From: TMED14 sp963925545
GTDB lineage: Bacteria > Bacteroidota > Bacteroidia > Flavobacteriales > Schleiferiaceae
Direction of reading: 5' to 3'
Assembly: GCA_963925545.1 (NCBI GenBank)
Contig: CAWUSA010000006.1
Location: 1 to 64,000 of the forward strand
Length of the DNA stretch: 64,000 bases
Positions 51,427 to 60,836 of this stretch are shown here, piece after piece. The notes under the pieces are model-generated. The model searched no databases. It saw nothing but the letters and a program-made list of their open reading frames with translations, and was not told the origin of the DNA. Every line of letters begins with the position of its first letter. Positions within the stretch are counted from its first letter, which is position 1. Position numbers and translations under genes: made by a program.

Positions 51427-52838
51427 GCCGCATTGATCGATACATTCTCAAAGCTTTTGTGACGGTCTTCCTGAAGACCCTCGGTATTTCCGTGTTCTTT
51501 TTGTTGATGCAAATGGTATGGAAGTACGTCGATGACCTTGCGGGCAAGGGCATTGACTGGCTGTCCATCATGGAATTGGTGATGTACTGGTCGGTTTCGG
51601 TGTTGCCAATGGCCGTGCCAGTGGCGGTTTTGTTTGCAGGCATCATGACCTATGGTGATCTCGCAGAATCCAATGAGTTGGCTGCTGCTAAATCGGGTGG
51701 CTCATCCTTTTACCGCATGCTTAGGCCTGCCGTGTTAGCATGTTCAATTATTGCAGTCGGCATGTTTTATGTCAGCAACAACTTAATACCCGTAGCCAAC
51801 TTCAAGGGGGAAAATTTGTTGCTGAATATTGCCAAGCAAAAGCCAACATTCAACCTCAGTCCAGGGGTTTTTTATGGAGGAATTTCTGGATACAGCATCA
51901 AGATTGGTCAAAAAACAGGGTCCACGATCCACGATGTCATGATCTACCGACACCAAGAAAGGGGTGATGGGAATCTAAGCATGATCACAGCGCCTTTGGG
52001 CGAATTGAACTATGTATCAGGTTCCCCTTGGATGGAGCTCAACCTCTTCGATGGCCACAGTTATGAGGAACAAAAAAACCAAAAAAACAAAGCTTACGAC
52101 CCCTATGTCGAAAGTAAATTTAAGCACATGGTTTTGCGATTCAACATGCGTGATTTTCAAGTAGACAACCTCTATGCCGTCAACCGAAGTGATGAGTTCA
52201 ACATGCTAAATATCAATCAGCTAGCGGCAGCAATCAAAGAGCTAAAAAAGTCTTACGCTTACAGGAAGTCAGAGGTTGCAACCATCATGCATCACAAATT
52301 TTACGGGTGGGAGTCCGCGAAAACTGACACTATCCCACTGCTAGCTATTGACCTCATGGTTGCCAATCGACTGAAGGGCCATCATCAGTACCGTGCAGTG
52401 AATAATGGCATTCACTTGATGCAATCCAACAAGGAGTACATGCAGCAAGTCTCATCGGAGTACAGGTGGCGGGACAACCTTGCCGCAAGGCATTACTTGG
52501 AATGGCACAAGAAGTTCGCTATTGCAATGGCCTGCATCCTCTTGTTCTTCATCGGAGCGCCTCTGGGTGCCATCATACAAAAAGGGGGATTTGGTTTGCC
52601 ATTTGTGATCTCTGTTTTGCTATTTCTAACCCATTATGTCCTAACCATGGTGTTTGAAAAAATGGGGCGAGATTGGGTGATTGATCCTTTTTGGGCCATT
52701 TGGATGCCCAATTTGCTCTTGCTGCCAATAGCCATGTGGATGACGCATTGGGCAGCCAATGATGCTTCAACCCATAGCTTTGTTAAACTCAGCAGACTGC
52801 CGCGATGGCTTTACAGCAAGTTGAATCCTGACTCATGA
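51423..52838 (+). CDS. LptF/LptG-family permease
   Basis: A 471-residue inner-membrane protein of the YjgP/YjgQ family. It has N-terminal helices (FLKTLGISVFFLLMQMVWKY), VAVLFAGIMTYGDLAESNEL, a large periplasmic domain (about 120-350), and C-terminal helices (AIAMACILLFFIGAPLGAI). LptF/G form the channel that pulls lipopolysaccharide out of the inner membrane and pass it to LptC/A. It overlaps both neighbours by four bases. Confidence 0.93.
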   Translation: MSRIDRYILKAFVTVFLKTLGISVFFLLMQMVWKYVDDLAGKGIDWLSIMELVMYWSVSVLPMAVPVAVLFAGIMTYGDLAESNELAAAKSGGSSFYRMLRPAVLACSIIAVGMFYVSNNLIPVANFKGENLLLNIAKQKPTFNLSPGVFYGGISGYSIKIGQKTGSTIHDVMIYRHQERGDGNLSMITAPLGELNYVSGSPWMELNLFDGHSYEEQKNQKNKAYDPYVESKFKHMVLRFNMRDFQVDNLYAVNRSDEFNMLNINQLAAAIKELKKSYAYRKSEVATIMHHKFYGWESAKTDTIPLLAIDLMVANRLKGHHQYRAVNNGIHLMQSNKEYMQQVSSEYRWRDNLAARHYLEWHKKFAIAMACILLFFIGAPLGAIIQKGGFGLPFVISVLLFLTHYVLTMVFEKMGRDWVIDPFWAIWMPNLLLLPIAMWMTHWAANDASTHSFVKLSRLPRWLYSKLNPDS

Positions 52839-53971
52839 ACATCCTTCACCTCTGCAATAAATTCCCTTTTCCTGGTCGCGATGGCAGCAGCATTGCCATG
52901 GAAAGCTTGATTCGCCTTGAGGGATTGCTGGGTCACCATATCCATGTTTTGGCATTGAACACGGACAAGCACTATGTAGACAGCCCTGAGCATCCAACGC
53001 ATGTTGCAGAGCTTGATGCGCCAAGTCTGTCAATTGTGCCTAGCCTGAACAATTTTTTCAAGGCCAAACATTGGCAATACAGCTATTTCGCCAGCCGGTT
53101 CTACCAACCCTCTATTGCCGCATCCATTGAGAAAGCCAGTCGGTCTGCTGATCTCACCGTCATTGACAGCCTCTTCATGGCGGTCTACCGGAAGCACATC
53201 CATGGACCTGTTTTGCTGCGATGCCACAACATTGAACATCAGATTTGGGAGGAAGCCTTGAAGCACATGTCCCTCAAGGGAATGGCCTACGCCTGGGAGG
53301 TGAAACGATTGAAAACATGGGAGAATGAATTGCTCTTTAGTATGCCTACACTCGCTATCAGCGAAGAAGACGCCTACTACATCCGTTCAAATGGAGGGAA
53401 ATGCACGGTGATTCCAAGTACTTGGTCTGACTTGCAGTGGTCTCTTTCAGGTGCCTCTTCCCCCTCCGTTTACCATTTAGGCGCCATGGACTGGGAGCCA
53501 AACATCAAGGGTATGCAATGGCTGATGGATGAGGTATTACCCAACCTGTCAACGGTTGATTTGCATGTAGTTAGCAAGATTCAGCCACCTGCATTCAATC
53601 AACTCCCCAAAGGCATCACTTGGACTACAGAGCATGTGGCTGACAATTGGTTTGATGACCACGGCATCTTCATTGCGCCCATTCTTAGCGGTTCAGGCAT
53701 GCGCATCAAAATCCTTGAGGCTATGGCCAGAGGCAAAGCTGTGGTAACCACCCCCATTGGCGCCGCTGGCATCAAGGCCACAACAGGCAAGCATTTGATG
53801 GTTGCTCATTCAGCTGAAGCCTTTGCCGTTGCCATGGAAGATTTGCAACAAGATGAAGGCATGCGATTGGCCTTGGGGCAAGCCGCTCGTCTGCATGCCA
53901 TGAACCATTTCCTGGACAATGTGCATTTGAAGGGTCTCGAACAAGCTTTAACGGCAGCAAGCCATGGATAG
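52835..53971 (+). CDS. GT4-family glycosyltransferase
   Basis: A 378-residue GT-B-fold glycosyltransferase. The N-terminal half begins MNILHLCNKFPFPGRDGSSI, and the C-terminal half has the sugar-nucleotide region VYHLGAMDWEPNIKGMQW, IFIAPILSGSGMRIKILEAM and ARGKAVVTTPIGAAGI. It should add a sugar to an envelope glycan. It is tightly coupled upstream (four-base overlap) and downstream (eight-base overlap) in the ftsK-to-ribB run. Confidence 0.92.
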   Translation: MNILHLCNKFPFPGRDGSSIAMESLIRLEGLLGHHIHVLALNTDKHYVDSPEHPTHVAELDAPSLSIVPSLNNFFKAKHWQYSYFASRFYQPSIAASIEKASRSADLTVIDSLFMAVYRKHIHGPVLLRCHNIEHQIWEEALKHMSLKGMAYAWEVKRLKTWENELLFSMPTLAISEEDAYYIRSNGGKCTVIPSTWSDLQWSLSGASSPSVYHLGAMDWEPNIKGMQWLMDEVLPNLSTVDLHVVSKIQPPAFNQLPKGITWTTEHVADNWFDDHGIFIAPILSGSGMRIKILEAMARGKAVVTTPIGAAGIKATTGKHLMVAHSAEAFAVAMEDLQQDEGMRLALGQAARLHAMNHFLDNVHLKGLEQALTAASHG

Positions 53972-55130
53972 CCTACTGATTGCCTGCACCTTGACCCTGT
54001 TGGTGCCTTACGTTCTTTTCCCTCAATTCATGCGTTGGCTGGCTCCGGGCAGTCCAGAACCAACCGATTTAAATGACCCAAACGAGTGGCCCACCGTTGA
54101 CATTCTATTTGCTGCCTACAATGAGGTTGCAGTGCTTGATAGGAAATTGCAATCCATGCTCGTTGTGGATTACCCCATGGAGAAGTTGCGAATTTTTGTT
54201 GGATCCGACTGCAGCGACGATGGCAGCGAGGAAATCCTTGAATCCTTCGCAAAAAAACACGACAACCTTCATTGGGTTCCCATGAGCAAGCGTTCCGGTA
54301 AATCTGCCATTATCAACCATCTGGTTGACCTATCTAAGGGTGATGTGATCATTGGCACGGATGCCAACATCTTCTTTGACCGACAAGCCGTGAAGGCTAT
54401 GGTTCGGACCATGATGAGCGATTCAGCCATTGACATGGTTGGAGGCCGCTTGGTATACCATGGCATGCGTCAGGCTACTGAGACCGGCGGCATTGCAAGG
54501 GAGGAAAAGTCTTATGTCGATTGGGAGAATCAACTGAAATCACGCGAAGGCAGACTCTTTGGGACTGCTATGGGTGTGGAAGGTGGTTGCTATGCCATCC
54601 GTCGCAGCGCTTTTGTTCACATACCCCATGGTACATTGATGGAAGATTTTTTCGAAACCATGACATGCCTTAAACGTGGCAGAAAGGTGGTGATGGCAAT
54701 GGATGCTATTTGCTCAGAGGATGTCTCCCATGATGCCACATTAGAATTCAAACGAAAGATTCGCATCTCGCAGGGTAATTGGCAAAATCTTGTGCGTTTC
54801 TGGCCCGTGCTATTCACCAAGACATTCCCTTTAGGCATGGTTTTCCTTTGTCATAAGGTGCTCCGTTGGCTAAGTCCTTTTGTTGCGCTGGTAGCGTGGG
54901 GACACTTGATCACCATCAACGCATGGTGGTTGACGGCAATCCTTGTCGTTATCCCCCATGAAACACTGCCCTCATGGCTTATTCAAGGTATGGGCCCAAT
55001 AGCCAAATTGCATCGTTCATTTTCCCACTTTGTGCAAATGCATATCGCTTTGCTTGCAGGCTTTTTCAGGTACCTTCGCAGACGAGAAACGGGAGTTTGG
55101 CAACCCACTACACGACGTACCCATGAGTGA
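53964..55130 (+). CDS. GT2-family glycosyltransferase, membrane-bound
   Basis: A 388-residue GT-A-fold enzyme. An N-terminal hydrophobic helix is followed by VDILFAAYNEVAVLDRKLQS and VGSDCSDDGSEEILES, the diphosphate-binding region IIGTDANIFFD (DxD), and EDFFETMTCLKRG as the acceptor-site acidic motif. The C-terminus has two or three membrane segments. It is likely to build an envelope polysaccharide together with the preceding GT4 gene. Its stop overlaps the ribB start by eight bases. Confidence 0.92.
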   Translation: MDSLLIACTLTLLVPYVLFPQFMRWLAPGSPEPTDLNDPNEWPTVDILFAAYNEVAVLDRKLQSMLVVDYPMEKLRIFVGSDCSDDGSEEILESFAKKHDNLHWVPMSKRSGKSAIINHLVDLSKGDVIIGTDANIFFDRQAVKAMVRTMMSDSAIDMVGGRLVYHGMRQATETGGIAREEKSYVDWENQLKSREGRLFGTAMGVEGGCYAIRRSAFVHIPHGTLMEDFFETMTCLKRGRKVVMAMDAICSEDVSHDATLEFKRKIRISQGNWQNLVRFWPVLFTKTFPLGMVFLCHKVLRWLSPFVALVAWGHLITINAWWLTAILVVIPHETLPSWLIQGMGPIAKLHRSFSHFVQMHIALLAGFFRYLRRRETGVWQPTTRRTHE

Positions 55131-56253
55131 AAACATGTTGAGCAGCATTGAATCGGCCCTGGAAGATCTTGCGAAAGGAAAAATGGTCATTGTTGTCGAT
55201 GATGAAAATCGAGAAAACGAAGGTGACTTGGTGGCTGTTGCAGAAACCATCACGGCTGAAAGTATCAATTTCATGGTCACCCATGCCAGGGGTTTGATCT
55301 GCGCTCCCCTACCTGACGATCGCTGTGACGCCTTGGGATTGCATCAAATGGTACCCAAAAACACGGACCCTCATCAAACGGCATTCACCATCAGTGTCGA
55401 CCTTCGTGGTGGTGGTGTGACAACAGGAATTTCTGCTGCTGACCGTGCAGCAACCCTTCGCGCCTTGGTTGATGAAAGCAAGCAGCCTGCAGATTTCAGT
55501 CGACCTGGTCACGTTTTCCCACTAAGGGCAAGACCCGGTGGCGTGCTTCGCCGTGCGGGGCACACAGAAGCAGCCATTGATTTGGCCCGATTAGCAGGCA
55601 AGTCACCTGCGGGCGTTATTGTAGAAATACTGAACCCTGATGGCAGCATGGCTCGGCTTCCAGAACTCATTGCCATGGGGCAAAAACATGACTTGAAAAT
55701 CATCTCTATCGAGCAATTGATCGCTTATCGGATGAAGAGGGAATCATTGATTGTTCTGCTTGACAGCTTCCCTTACCAATCTGCAGATGGGGACTTTACC
55801 GCCCACGTTTTCAAGCAAACCACATCCAATCAAGTGCATGTGGCCTTCACGATGGGGTCCTGGTCAGAAGATGACGATGTATTGGTGCGCGTACAAAGTG
55901 GGGACCCACGCAGATCTATCATGGATGAAATGGCGCCTGATTACCAGCAGCGATCAACTTACCACAAAGCAATGAAAACCATTGCAGAGGCAGGTCGCGG
56001 GGTATTGGCTTGCCTGAACCAGCGACCTGAAGACCCCAGCTTACTCGATGCCATTGTCCACTACAATGACAACAAGCAGCCACTGACTGGCATGAGTAAG
56101 GATCCCTTGGATTATGGTGTGGGTGCACAAATCCTTCACCACTTGGCGGTTCACCGCATCATTTTAATGACCAACCACCCAATGAAACGCATTGGCATTG
56201 AGGGCTATGATCTCAACATCGTTGGCAACCACGCGTTTTCCACTAAGGCATAG
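55123..56253 (+). CDS. ribB: 3,4-dihydroxy-2-butanone-4-phosphate synthase with degenerate GTP cyclohydrolase II domain
   Basis: A 376-residue protein. Residues 1-205 are RibB: VVDDENRENEGDLV, FMVTHARGLIC, GVTTGISAADRAATLRAL and HVFPLRARPGGVLRRAGHTE. The C-terminal 170 residues follow the GTP cyclohydrolase II outline but lack the zinc-binding cysteines (VQSGDPRRSIMDEMA replaces the SxCxxGDxxxSxRCDC region). RibB activity, making the four-carbon riboflavin precursor from ribulose-5-phosphate, should remain; cyclohydrolase activity should not. I chose the ATG at 55123; an open frame extends upstream inside the glycosyltransferase gene. Confidence 0.93.
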   Translation: MSENMLSSIESALEDLAKGKMVIVVDDENRENEGDLVAVAETITAESINFMVTHARGLICAPLPDDRCDALGLHQMVPKNTDPHQTAFTISVDLRGGGVTTGISAADRAATLRALVDESKQPADFSRPGHVFPLRARPGGVLRRAGHTEAAIDLARLAGKSPAGVIVEILNPDGSMARLPELIAMGQKHDLKIISIEQLIAYRMKRESLIVLLDSFPYQSADGDFTAHVFKQTTSNQVHVAFTMGSWSEDDDVLVRVQSGDPRRSIMDEMAPDYQQRSTYHKAMKTIAEAGRGVLACLNQRPEDPSLLDAIVHYNDNKQPLTGMSKDPLDYGVGAQILHHLAVHRIILMTNHPMKRIGIEGYDLNIVGNHAFSTKA

Positions 56254-56256
56254 GTG

Positions 56257-57288
56257 ATGAAAAAGGGCCAATTGACATTAGCCATTGAAAGCAGCTGTGA
56301 TGACACAGCAGCAGCCGTTTTGCATGGCCTGGAGGTGAAATCCAATGTCCGCCACAGCCAGCTTGAACACAGTGCCTTCGGTGGCGTTGTTCCAGAAATT
56401 GCTTCAAGAAAACATGGTCAGTTAATCAGCGCCGTCGTGAACCAAGCATTGATTGATGCTCAGGTCGACAAAACTGACTTAACAGCCATTGCCGTGACAC
56501 AGGGGCCTGGCTTACTGGGGTCGCTTCTGGTTGGCCACAGCTTTGCTAAATCCATGGCGCTGGCATTGAATCTGCCATTGATCAATGTCCATCACATGAA
56601 GGCCCATATCCTTGCCCATTTCCTGGTGGAAGACGGTGTGCAGCCACGCTCAAGCATCTCCTTCCCGTTCCTCTGCCTCACCGTATCAGGTGGTCATAGC
56701 CAAATTGTTCGCGTGGATGACTGGAATGACTTCACCATCCTTGGTGAGACCTTGGATGATGCAGTAGGGGAAGCCTTTGACAAGGCTGCCAAGCTGCTTT
56801 CCCTGCCCTACCCTGGCGGTCCGGAAATCGATGCTTTGGCACAGCAAGGCAAGGCAAGGTTTGAATTTGCTACCGTGAAGATGCCAGGGCTTGACATGAG
56901 TTTCAGTGGGTTGAAAACCTCTTTCATTCAAGTCATGCAACGCCACCAACAATTGCATCCAAATACCTTAATTGATGACTTGCCCGACTGGTGTGCATCA
57001 ATCCAAAAAGCCCTGATTAGCCCATTGATTCAACGCACAACAATGGCCATGAAGCAAGAGGGATTGCATGATATCGCCATTGCTGGCGGTGTTGCTGCGA
57101 ACAGTCATCTCAGGTCTTCATTGACAGATGTTGCTAAACACAGTGGATGGACCCTGCACTTACCGCCTCTTTCCTACACCTCCGACAATGCAGCCATGGT
57201 AGGCGCCGCAGCCCATTTTGCATTGCAACATGATCAAATAGATCACGTTTCTAGTTCTGCAAAAGCAAGAATGCCTATCGATGCTTGA
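56257..57288 (+). CDS. tsaD: tRNA N6-adenosine threonylcarbamoyltransferase
   Basis: A 343-residue enzyme that transfers the threonylcarbamoyl group to A37 of ANN-decoding tRNAs. The motifs are AIESSCDDTAAAVL, GGVVPEIASRKH, metal-binding HHMKAHILAHF, CLTVSGGHSQI and GEAFDKAAKLL. A GTG one codon upstream (56254) is an alternative start, one base after the ribB stop codon. The stop overlaps the rsmE start by eight bases. Confidence 0.98.
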   Translation: MKKGQLTLAIESSCDDTAAAVLHGLEVKSNVRHSQLEHSAFGGVVPEIASRKHGQLISAVVNQALIDAQVDKTDLTAIAVTQGPGLLGSLLVGHSFAKSMALALNLPLINVHHMKAHILAHFLVEDGVQPRSSISFPFLCLTVSGGHSQIVRVDDWNDFTILGETLDDAVGEAFDKAAKLLSLPYPGGPEIDALAQQGKARFEFATVKMPGLDMSFSGLKTSFIQVMQRHQQLHPNTLIDDLPDWCASIQKALISPLIQRTTMAMKQEGLHDIAIAGGVAANSHLRSSLTDVAKHSGWTLHLPPLSYTSDNAAMVGAAAHFALQHDQIDHVSSSAKARMPIDA

Positions 57289-58006
57289 AGCGAGCCAATG
57301 TCACCACCTATGGGGTTCAACGTCTGACGACGGCAAGGTTGTCATTGATCCTGATGATGCGCAACATGCCATCAAGTCCCTTCGATTGAAGCCGGGTGAT
57401 CATGTTGTGGTAATCGACGGGTCTGGAACTGCTACCTATTGCGAACTGACCAGCTTGTCACGAAAGAACGTGACAGGTAAACGCTGTCATTCACTACCAG
57501 ATTACGGCAAGGTTGCAGGTGACCTTCACATTGCCATGGCACCAACCAAGCAAATGGACCGCATGCACGTGTTCATTGAAAAGGCCATTGAAATGGGTGT
57601 ACATGCCATCACACCCTTGATTTGTTACCATTCCGAGCGAAGGCATGTGCCAATCAATCGAATCCTTCGTGTGGCAAGGGCTGCTTGCAAGCAAAGCCAT
57701 AAAGGGCATATGCCAACCATTCATGAGGCCATACCCTTCTCCAAATTTATACAGCAGCATGACGAGAGTCGAAGGCTTGCCATGGCTATTTGCCTTGGAT
57801 ATCGTCAGGATTGGGGCACTTGGCTACAATCAGACAAGGCGACAACCCTATTGATTGGCCCTGAGGGTGACTTCAGTGATGATGAGTGGCAGTTGGCCAA
57901 CAAACAAGGCGCAGAGGCAGTTTCATTGGGTGACCATCGATTGCGAACAGAGACTGCTGGGCTGTTAGCGGTCGCTCAGTATGCAGGCAAGTTCTCTGAT
58001 AGCTAG
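57281..58006 (+). CDS. rsmE: 16S rRNA m3U1498 methyltransferase
   Basis: A 241-residue SPOUT methyltransferase. The N-terminal PUA-like domain includes DDAQHAIKSLRLKPGD. The catalytic knot includes KQMDRMHVFIEKAIEMGV, LLIGPEGDFSDDEWQ and SLGDHRLRTETAGLLAV. The protein methylates uridine 1498 of 16S rRNA. It overlaps tsaD by eight bases and is convergent with hutH, overlapping it by four bases. Confidence 0.96.
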   Translation: MLEASQCHHLWGSTSDDGKVVIDPDDAQHAIKSLRLKPGDHVVVIDGSGTATYCELTSLSRKNVTGKRCHSLPDYGKVAGDLHIAMAPTKQMDRMHVFIEKAIEMGVHAITPLICYHSERRHVPINRILRVARAACKQSHKGHMPTIHEAIPFSKFIQQHDESRRLAMAICLGYRQDWGTWLQSDKATTLLIGPEGDFSDDEWQLANKQGAEAVSLGDHRLRTETAGLLAVAQYAGKFSDS

Positions 58007-59499
58007 GCACTGAAGGCCAAGCGGTCTTCAATGTCAATGGATTGGATGAACTGCTTGGTTGCTTCCATGTCAACAGCTAAGATGCCATCACCGGAAGCCG
58101 GTTGAACGGCATCCATGAATACATCCCTCAAATCCTTGATGATTGGACTCATCAATCCACTGTTCAAACCATGAGCACGCATGGCAGCCAAGAATTCCAT
58201 AGATAAAATGGTCCACGTGTTGTTCAAAATTTCAATAGCATCTGTGGAAGCATTTGCCCCCATGCTGACATGGTCTTCTTGACCTGCGCTGGAGTCAATG
58301 CTGTCTGTTGAAGCTGGAACTGAACGCTGTTTGCTTCGAGAAACCAGAGCTGCTGCAGAATACTGAAGAATCATGTAGCCACTTTCCGTTCCAGCATTGG
58401 CAGCTAGAAACGGAGGAAGTCCCCGTTTGCCAAGCATCAATTGGTTGATCCGGCGTTCAGAAATACTCCCCCACTCTGCCAGGGCCAATTTCCCGTAATC
58501 CATAGCCATGGCAAGTGGTTGTCCATGGAAATTGCCTGCGCTAAGGATAGCATCCTCAAAAACGGTGGGATTATCGGTCACAGATTCTCCTTCGTCAAGC
58601 AGGATCTTCTCAATGTGCAGCCAGGCATCATTGGATGCTCCATGAACCTGCGGCATGCAGCGAAATGAATACGGGTCCTGCACATGCTTGGTCGCAATTT
58701 GAAAGTCAGCAGCTCCAAGGGTGAATTCCAGCACGCGACTGGCCACAAACGATTGGCCAGCTTGCTTCCTTACCTTGTGAATGCCTGGCTGAAAGGGTGC
58801 TGAACTGCCTTCATAGGCTAGAGCCGATGCTGAGCCAATCAAATCAGCCCAATAAGAAACACGCTGGGCTTCCATGGCTACATGTAAACCATTAGCAAGC
58901 ATGAATTGCGTGCCATTGATCAAGGCTAAGCCCTCCTTTGCTTCAAGCACAATGGGTGAAATGCCAACCTGTGACAAAGCCTTGGATGCATCCATGATTT
59001 CTCCGCCCACGTTGACCTTGGACTCCCCAATCAATGGAAGGCATAGATGAGACAATGGCGCCAAGTCACCCGATGCGCCAAGGGACCCAATTTGTGGCAC
59101 AACAGGCAAAACATCAGCATGGTACAAGGCCAGCAGTTGATCAATCAATACCCGACGGATGCCTGAAAACCCTTGAGCCAGTGATTTTGCCTTTGCAACC
59201 AACATCAAACGCACGACGGCATCATTGGAATTGGGTCCTGTACCTGCAGCATGGCTGCGAAGTAAGTTGACCTGAAGGTCTTGCAATTCCTCATGAGGAA
59301 TGGCGGTGGTACACAGAGACCCGAAGCCCGTATTGATGCCATAAACCGCCTGCCCTTGATTCAAGACCTTGAGCATGTTGCTATGACTGTGTTGAACACG
59401 GCGCTGGGACTCCTTGTCAAAGTCAATGGTAGCAAGGCCTGAAGCAATGGCTGCCCAGTCTTCAAGTTGCCAAGCCTGGCTAAGAGTTAACTGTTTCAT
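58003..59499 (-). CDS. hutH: Histidine ammonia-lyase
   Basis: A 498-residue aromatic amino-acid lyase that turns histidine into urocanate and ammonia. The residues forming the MIO cofactor are Ala142-Ser143-Gly144 (GSLGASGDLAPLSH). NTGFGSL and the YxxxxY-type YSFRCMPQVHGA segment are typical. No hutU, hutI or hutG gene is nearby. It lies 11 bases downstream of hisS on the same strand, so histidyl-tRNA synthetase and histidine breakdown are probably on one transcript. Confidence 0.95.
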   Translation of the reverse strand: MKQLTLSQAWQLEDWAAIASGLATIDFDKESQRRVQHSHSNMLKVLNQGQAVYGINTGFGSLCTTAIPHEELQDLQVNLLRSHAAGTGPNSNDAVVRLMLVAKAKSLAQGFSGIRRVLIDQLLALYHADVLPVVPQIGSLGASGDLAPLSHLCLPLIGESKVNVGGEIMDASKALSQVGISPIVLEAKEGLALINGTQFMLANGLHVAMEAQRVSYWADLIGSASALAYEGSSAPFQPGIHKVRKQAGQSFVASRVLEFTLGAADFQIATKHVQDPYSFRCMPQVHGASNDAWLHIEKILLDEGESVTDNPTVFEDAILSAGNFHGQPLAMAMDYGKLALAEWGSISERRINQLMLGKRGLPPFLAANAGTESGYMILQYSAAALVSRSKQRSVPASTDSIDSSAGQEDHVSMGANASTDAIEILNNTWTILSMEFLAAMRAHGLNSGLMSPIIKDLRDVFMDAVQPASGDGILAVDMEATKQFIQSIDIEDRLAFSA

Positions 59500-59510
59500 T
59501 CAAAGGAATA

Positions 59511-60836
59511 TCAAGGTTTCAATTGTTCAATGGCCGCTGCAATGGAAAGGTTCGTTTGCGTTCCGTCTGCTAAATGCTTGAGAACGACACACGATTTAGC
59601 AGCTTCACGCTCCCCTGCGTAGATGACCCAAGGGATTTGTCGCTGCTCCGCATAGGCAAATTGCTTTTTCATCTTCGCTGAATCTGGATAAAAGTCTGCA
59701 TTGATGCCCGCTTCACGCAGGGCCATGCAAGTCTTGAAAGCATATTCAGCATCTGATTGATTTAGCACCAGCACTTGCGGATGTGAAACAATGCCGTCAG
59801 GCATTTGACCCAACTCCTCCAAGCTCATGATGATGCGATCCAGACCAAAGCTGATGCCAACACCCGACAGGCCTTCTTTGCCAAAGATGCCCGTGAGGTT
59901 ATCATAACGCCCACCGCCACCAACTGATCCCATGTCAACTCCAACGGGGTTGACTTCCAGGATACAACCGGTATAATAATTCAGTCCACGGGCCAATGAG
60001 ATGTCCAATGAAACCTTAATGTTTGAATTGATGTGTTGAATGATAAACCTCAGGTCCTCAATACCTTTCATTCCAATTTCTGACCCTTCAAACCACCCAT
60101 CCAAGGCCGTCAAACTTTCATCCATGCTTCGAGCTGGAATAAGGGCTGGTGAGAGTTTCTTGATGGCATCATCACTGAATCCACGGTCTTTCAATTCAGC
60201 CACAACACCCTCTTGGCCAATCTTGTCCAATTTATCCAAGGCAACGGTGAATTCTGTCAAGCGGTCACCCACTCCAGCCATTTCAGCAATCCCCGAAAGG
60301 ATACCTCGGTGGTTCAATCGAATAACCACAGGCAAATTCAAGGCTTCAAACACCTCAGCGTAGAGATTGATCAATTCAACCTCTTGCCATAGTGACTGAC
60401 TGCCCACCACATCTGCATCGCACTGGTAAAACTCTCTGAATCGACCTTTCTGCGGCTTGTCAGCGCGCCAAACTGGCTGAATCTGGTATCGCTTGAAAGG
60501 CATGGGGAGCTGGCCAAAATTCTCTACGACATAGCGCGCAAAAGGAACGGTCAAGTCATAGCGCAATGCCTTATCAATGATGTCTGATGTTTTGGGCGTT
60601 GCCCCTTCTGCTACAGAACGCATGAAGTTGCCCGACTTAAGCAGCTTGAAAATCAAGCGATCTCCTTCTTCTCCATACTTGCCCATCAGGGTGTCTGACA
60701 GCTCAAAACTTGGCGTCTCTAACGGGGCATAACCATAGCGCTTGAATGCACTTTGTATCACGGATGTCACATGGTGACGCTTCGCTAACTCTCTGGCATT
60801 GAAGTCCCTGGTCCCTTTTGGCGTGCGTGCTTTCAT
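59511..60836 (-). CDS. hisS: Histidyl-tRNA synthetase
   Basis: A 441-residue class II synthetase. It has the N-terminal TPKGTRDFNA motif, motif 2 (FKRYQIQPVWRADKPQKGRF), the HisA-type segment ARGLNYYTGCILEV, and motif 3 in GISFGLDRIIMSL. The C-terminal anticodon domain is present. It overlaps the stop of ettA by four bases upstream and is followed closely by hutH. Confidence 0.97.
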   Translation of the reverse strand: MKARTPKGTRDFNARELAKRHHVTSVIQSAFKRYGYAPLETPSFELSDTLMGKYGEEGDRLIFKLLKSGNFMRSVAEGATPKTSDIIDKALRYDLTVPFARYVVENFGQLPMPFKRYQIQPVWRADKPQKGRFREFYQCDADVVGSQSLWQEVELINLYAEVFEALNLPVVIRLNHRGILSGIAEMAGVGDRLTEFTVALDKLDKIGQEGVVAELKDRGFSDDAIKKLSPALIPARSMDESLTALDGWFEGSEIGMKGIEDLRFIIQHINSNIKVSLDISLARGLNYYTGCILEVNPVGVDMGSVGGGGRYDNLTGIFGKEGLSGVGISFGLDRIIMSLEELGQMPDGIVSHPQVLVLNQSDAEYAFKTCMALREAGINADFYPDSAKMKKQFAYAEQRQIPWVIYAGEREAAKSCVVLKHLADGTQTNLSIAAAIEQLKP

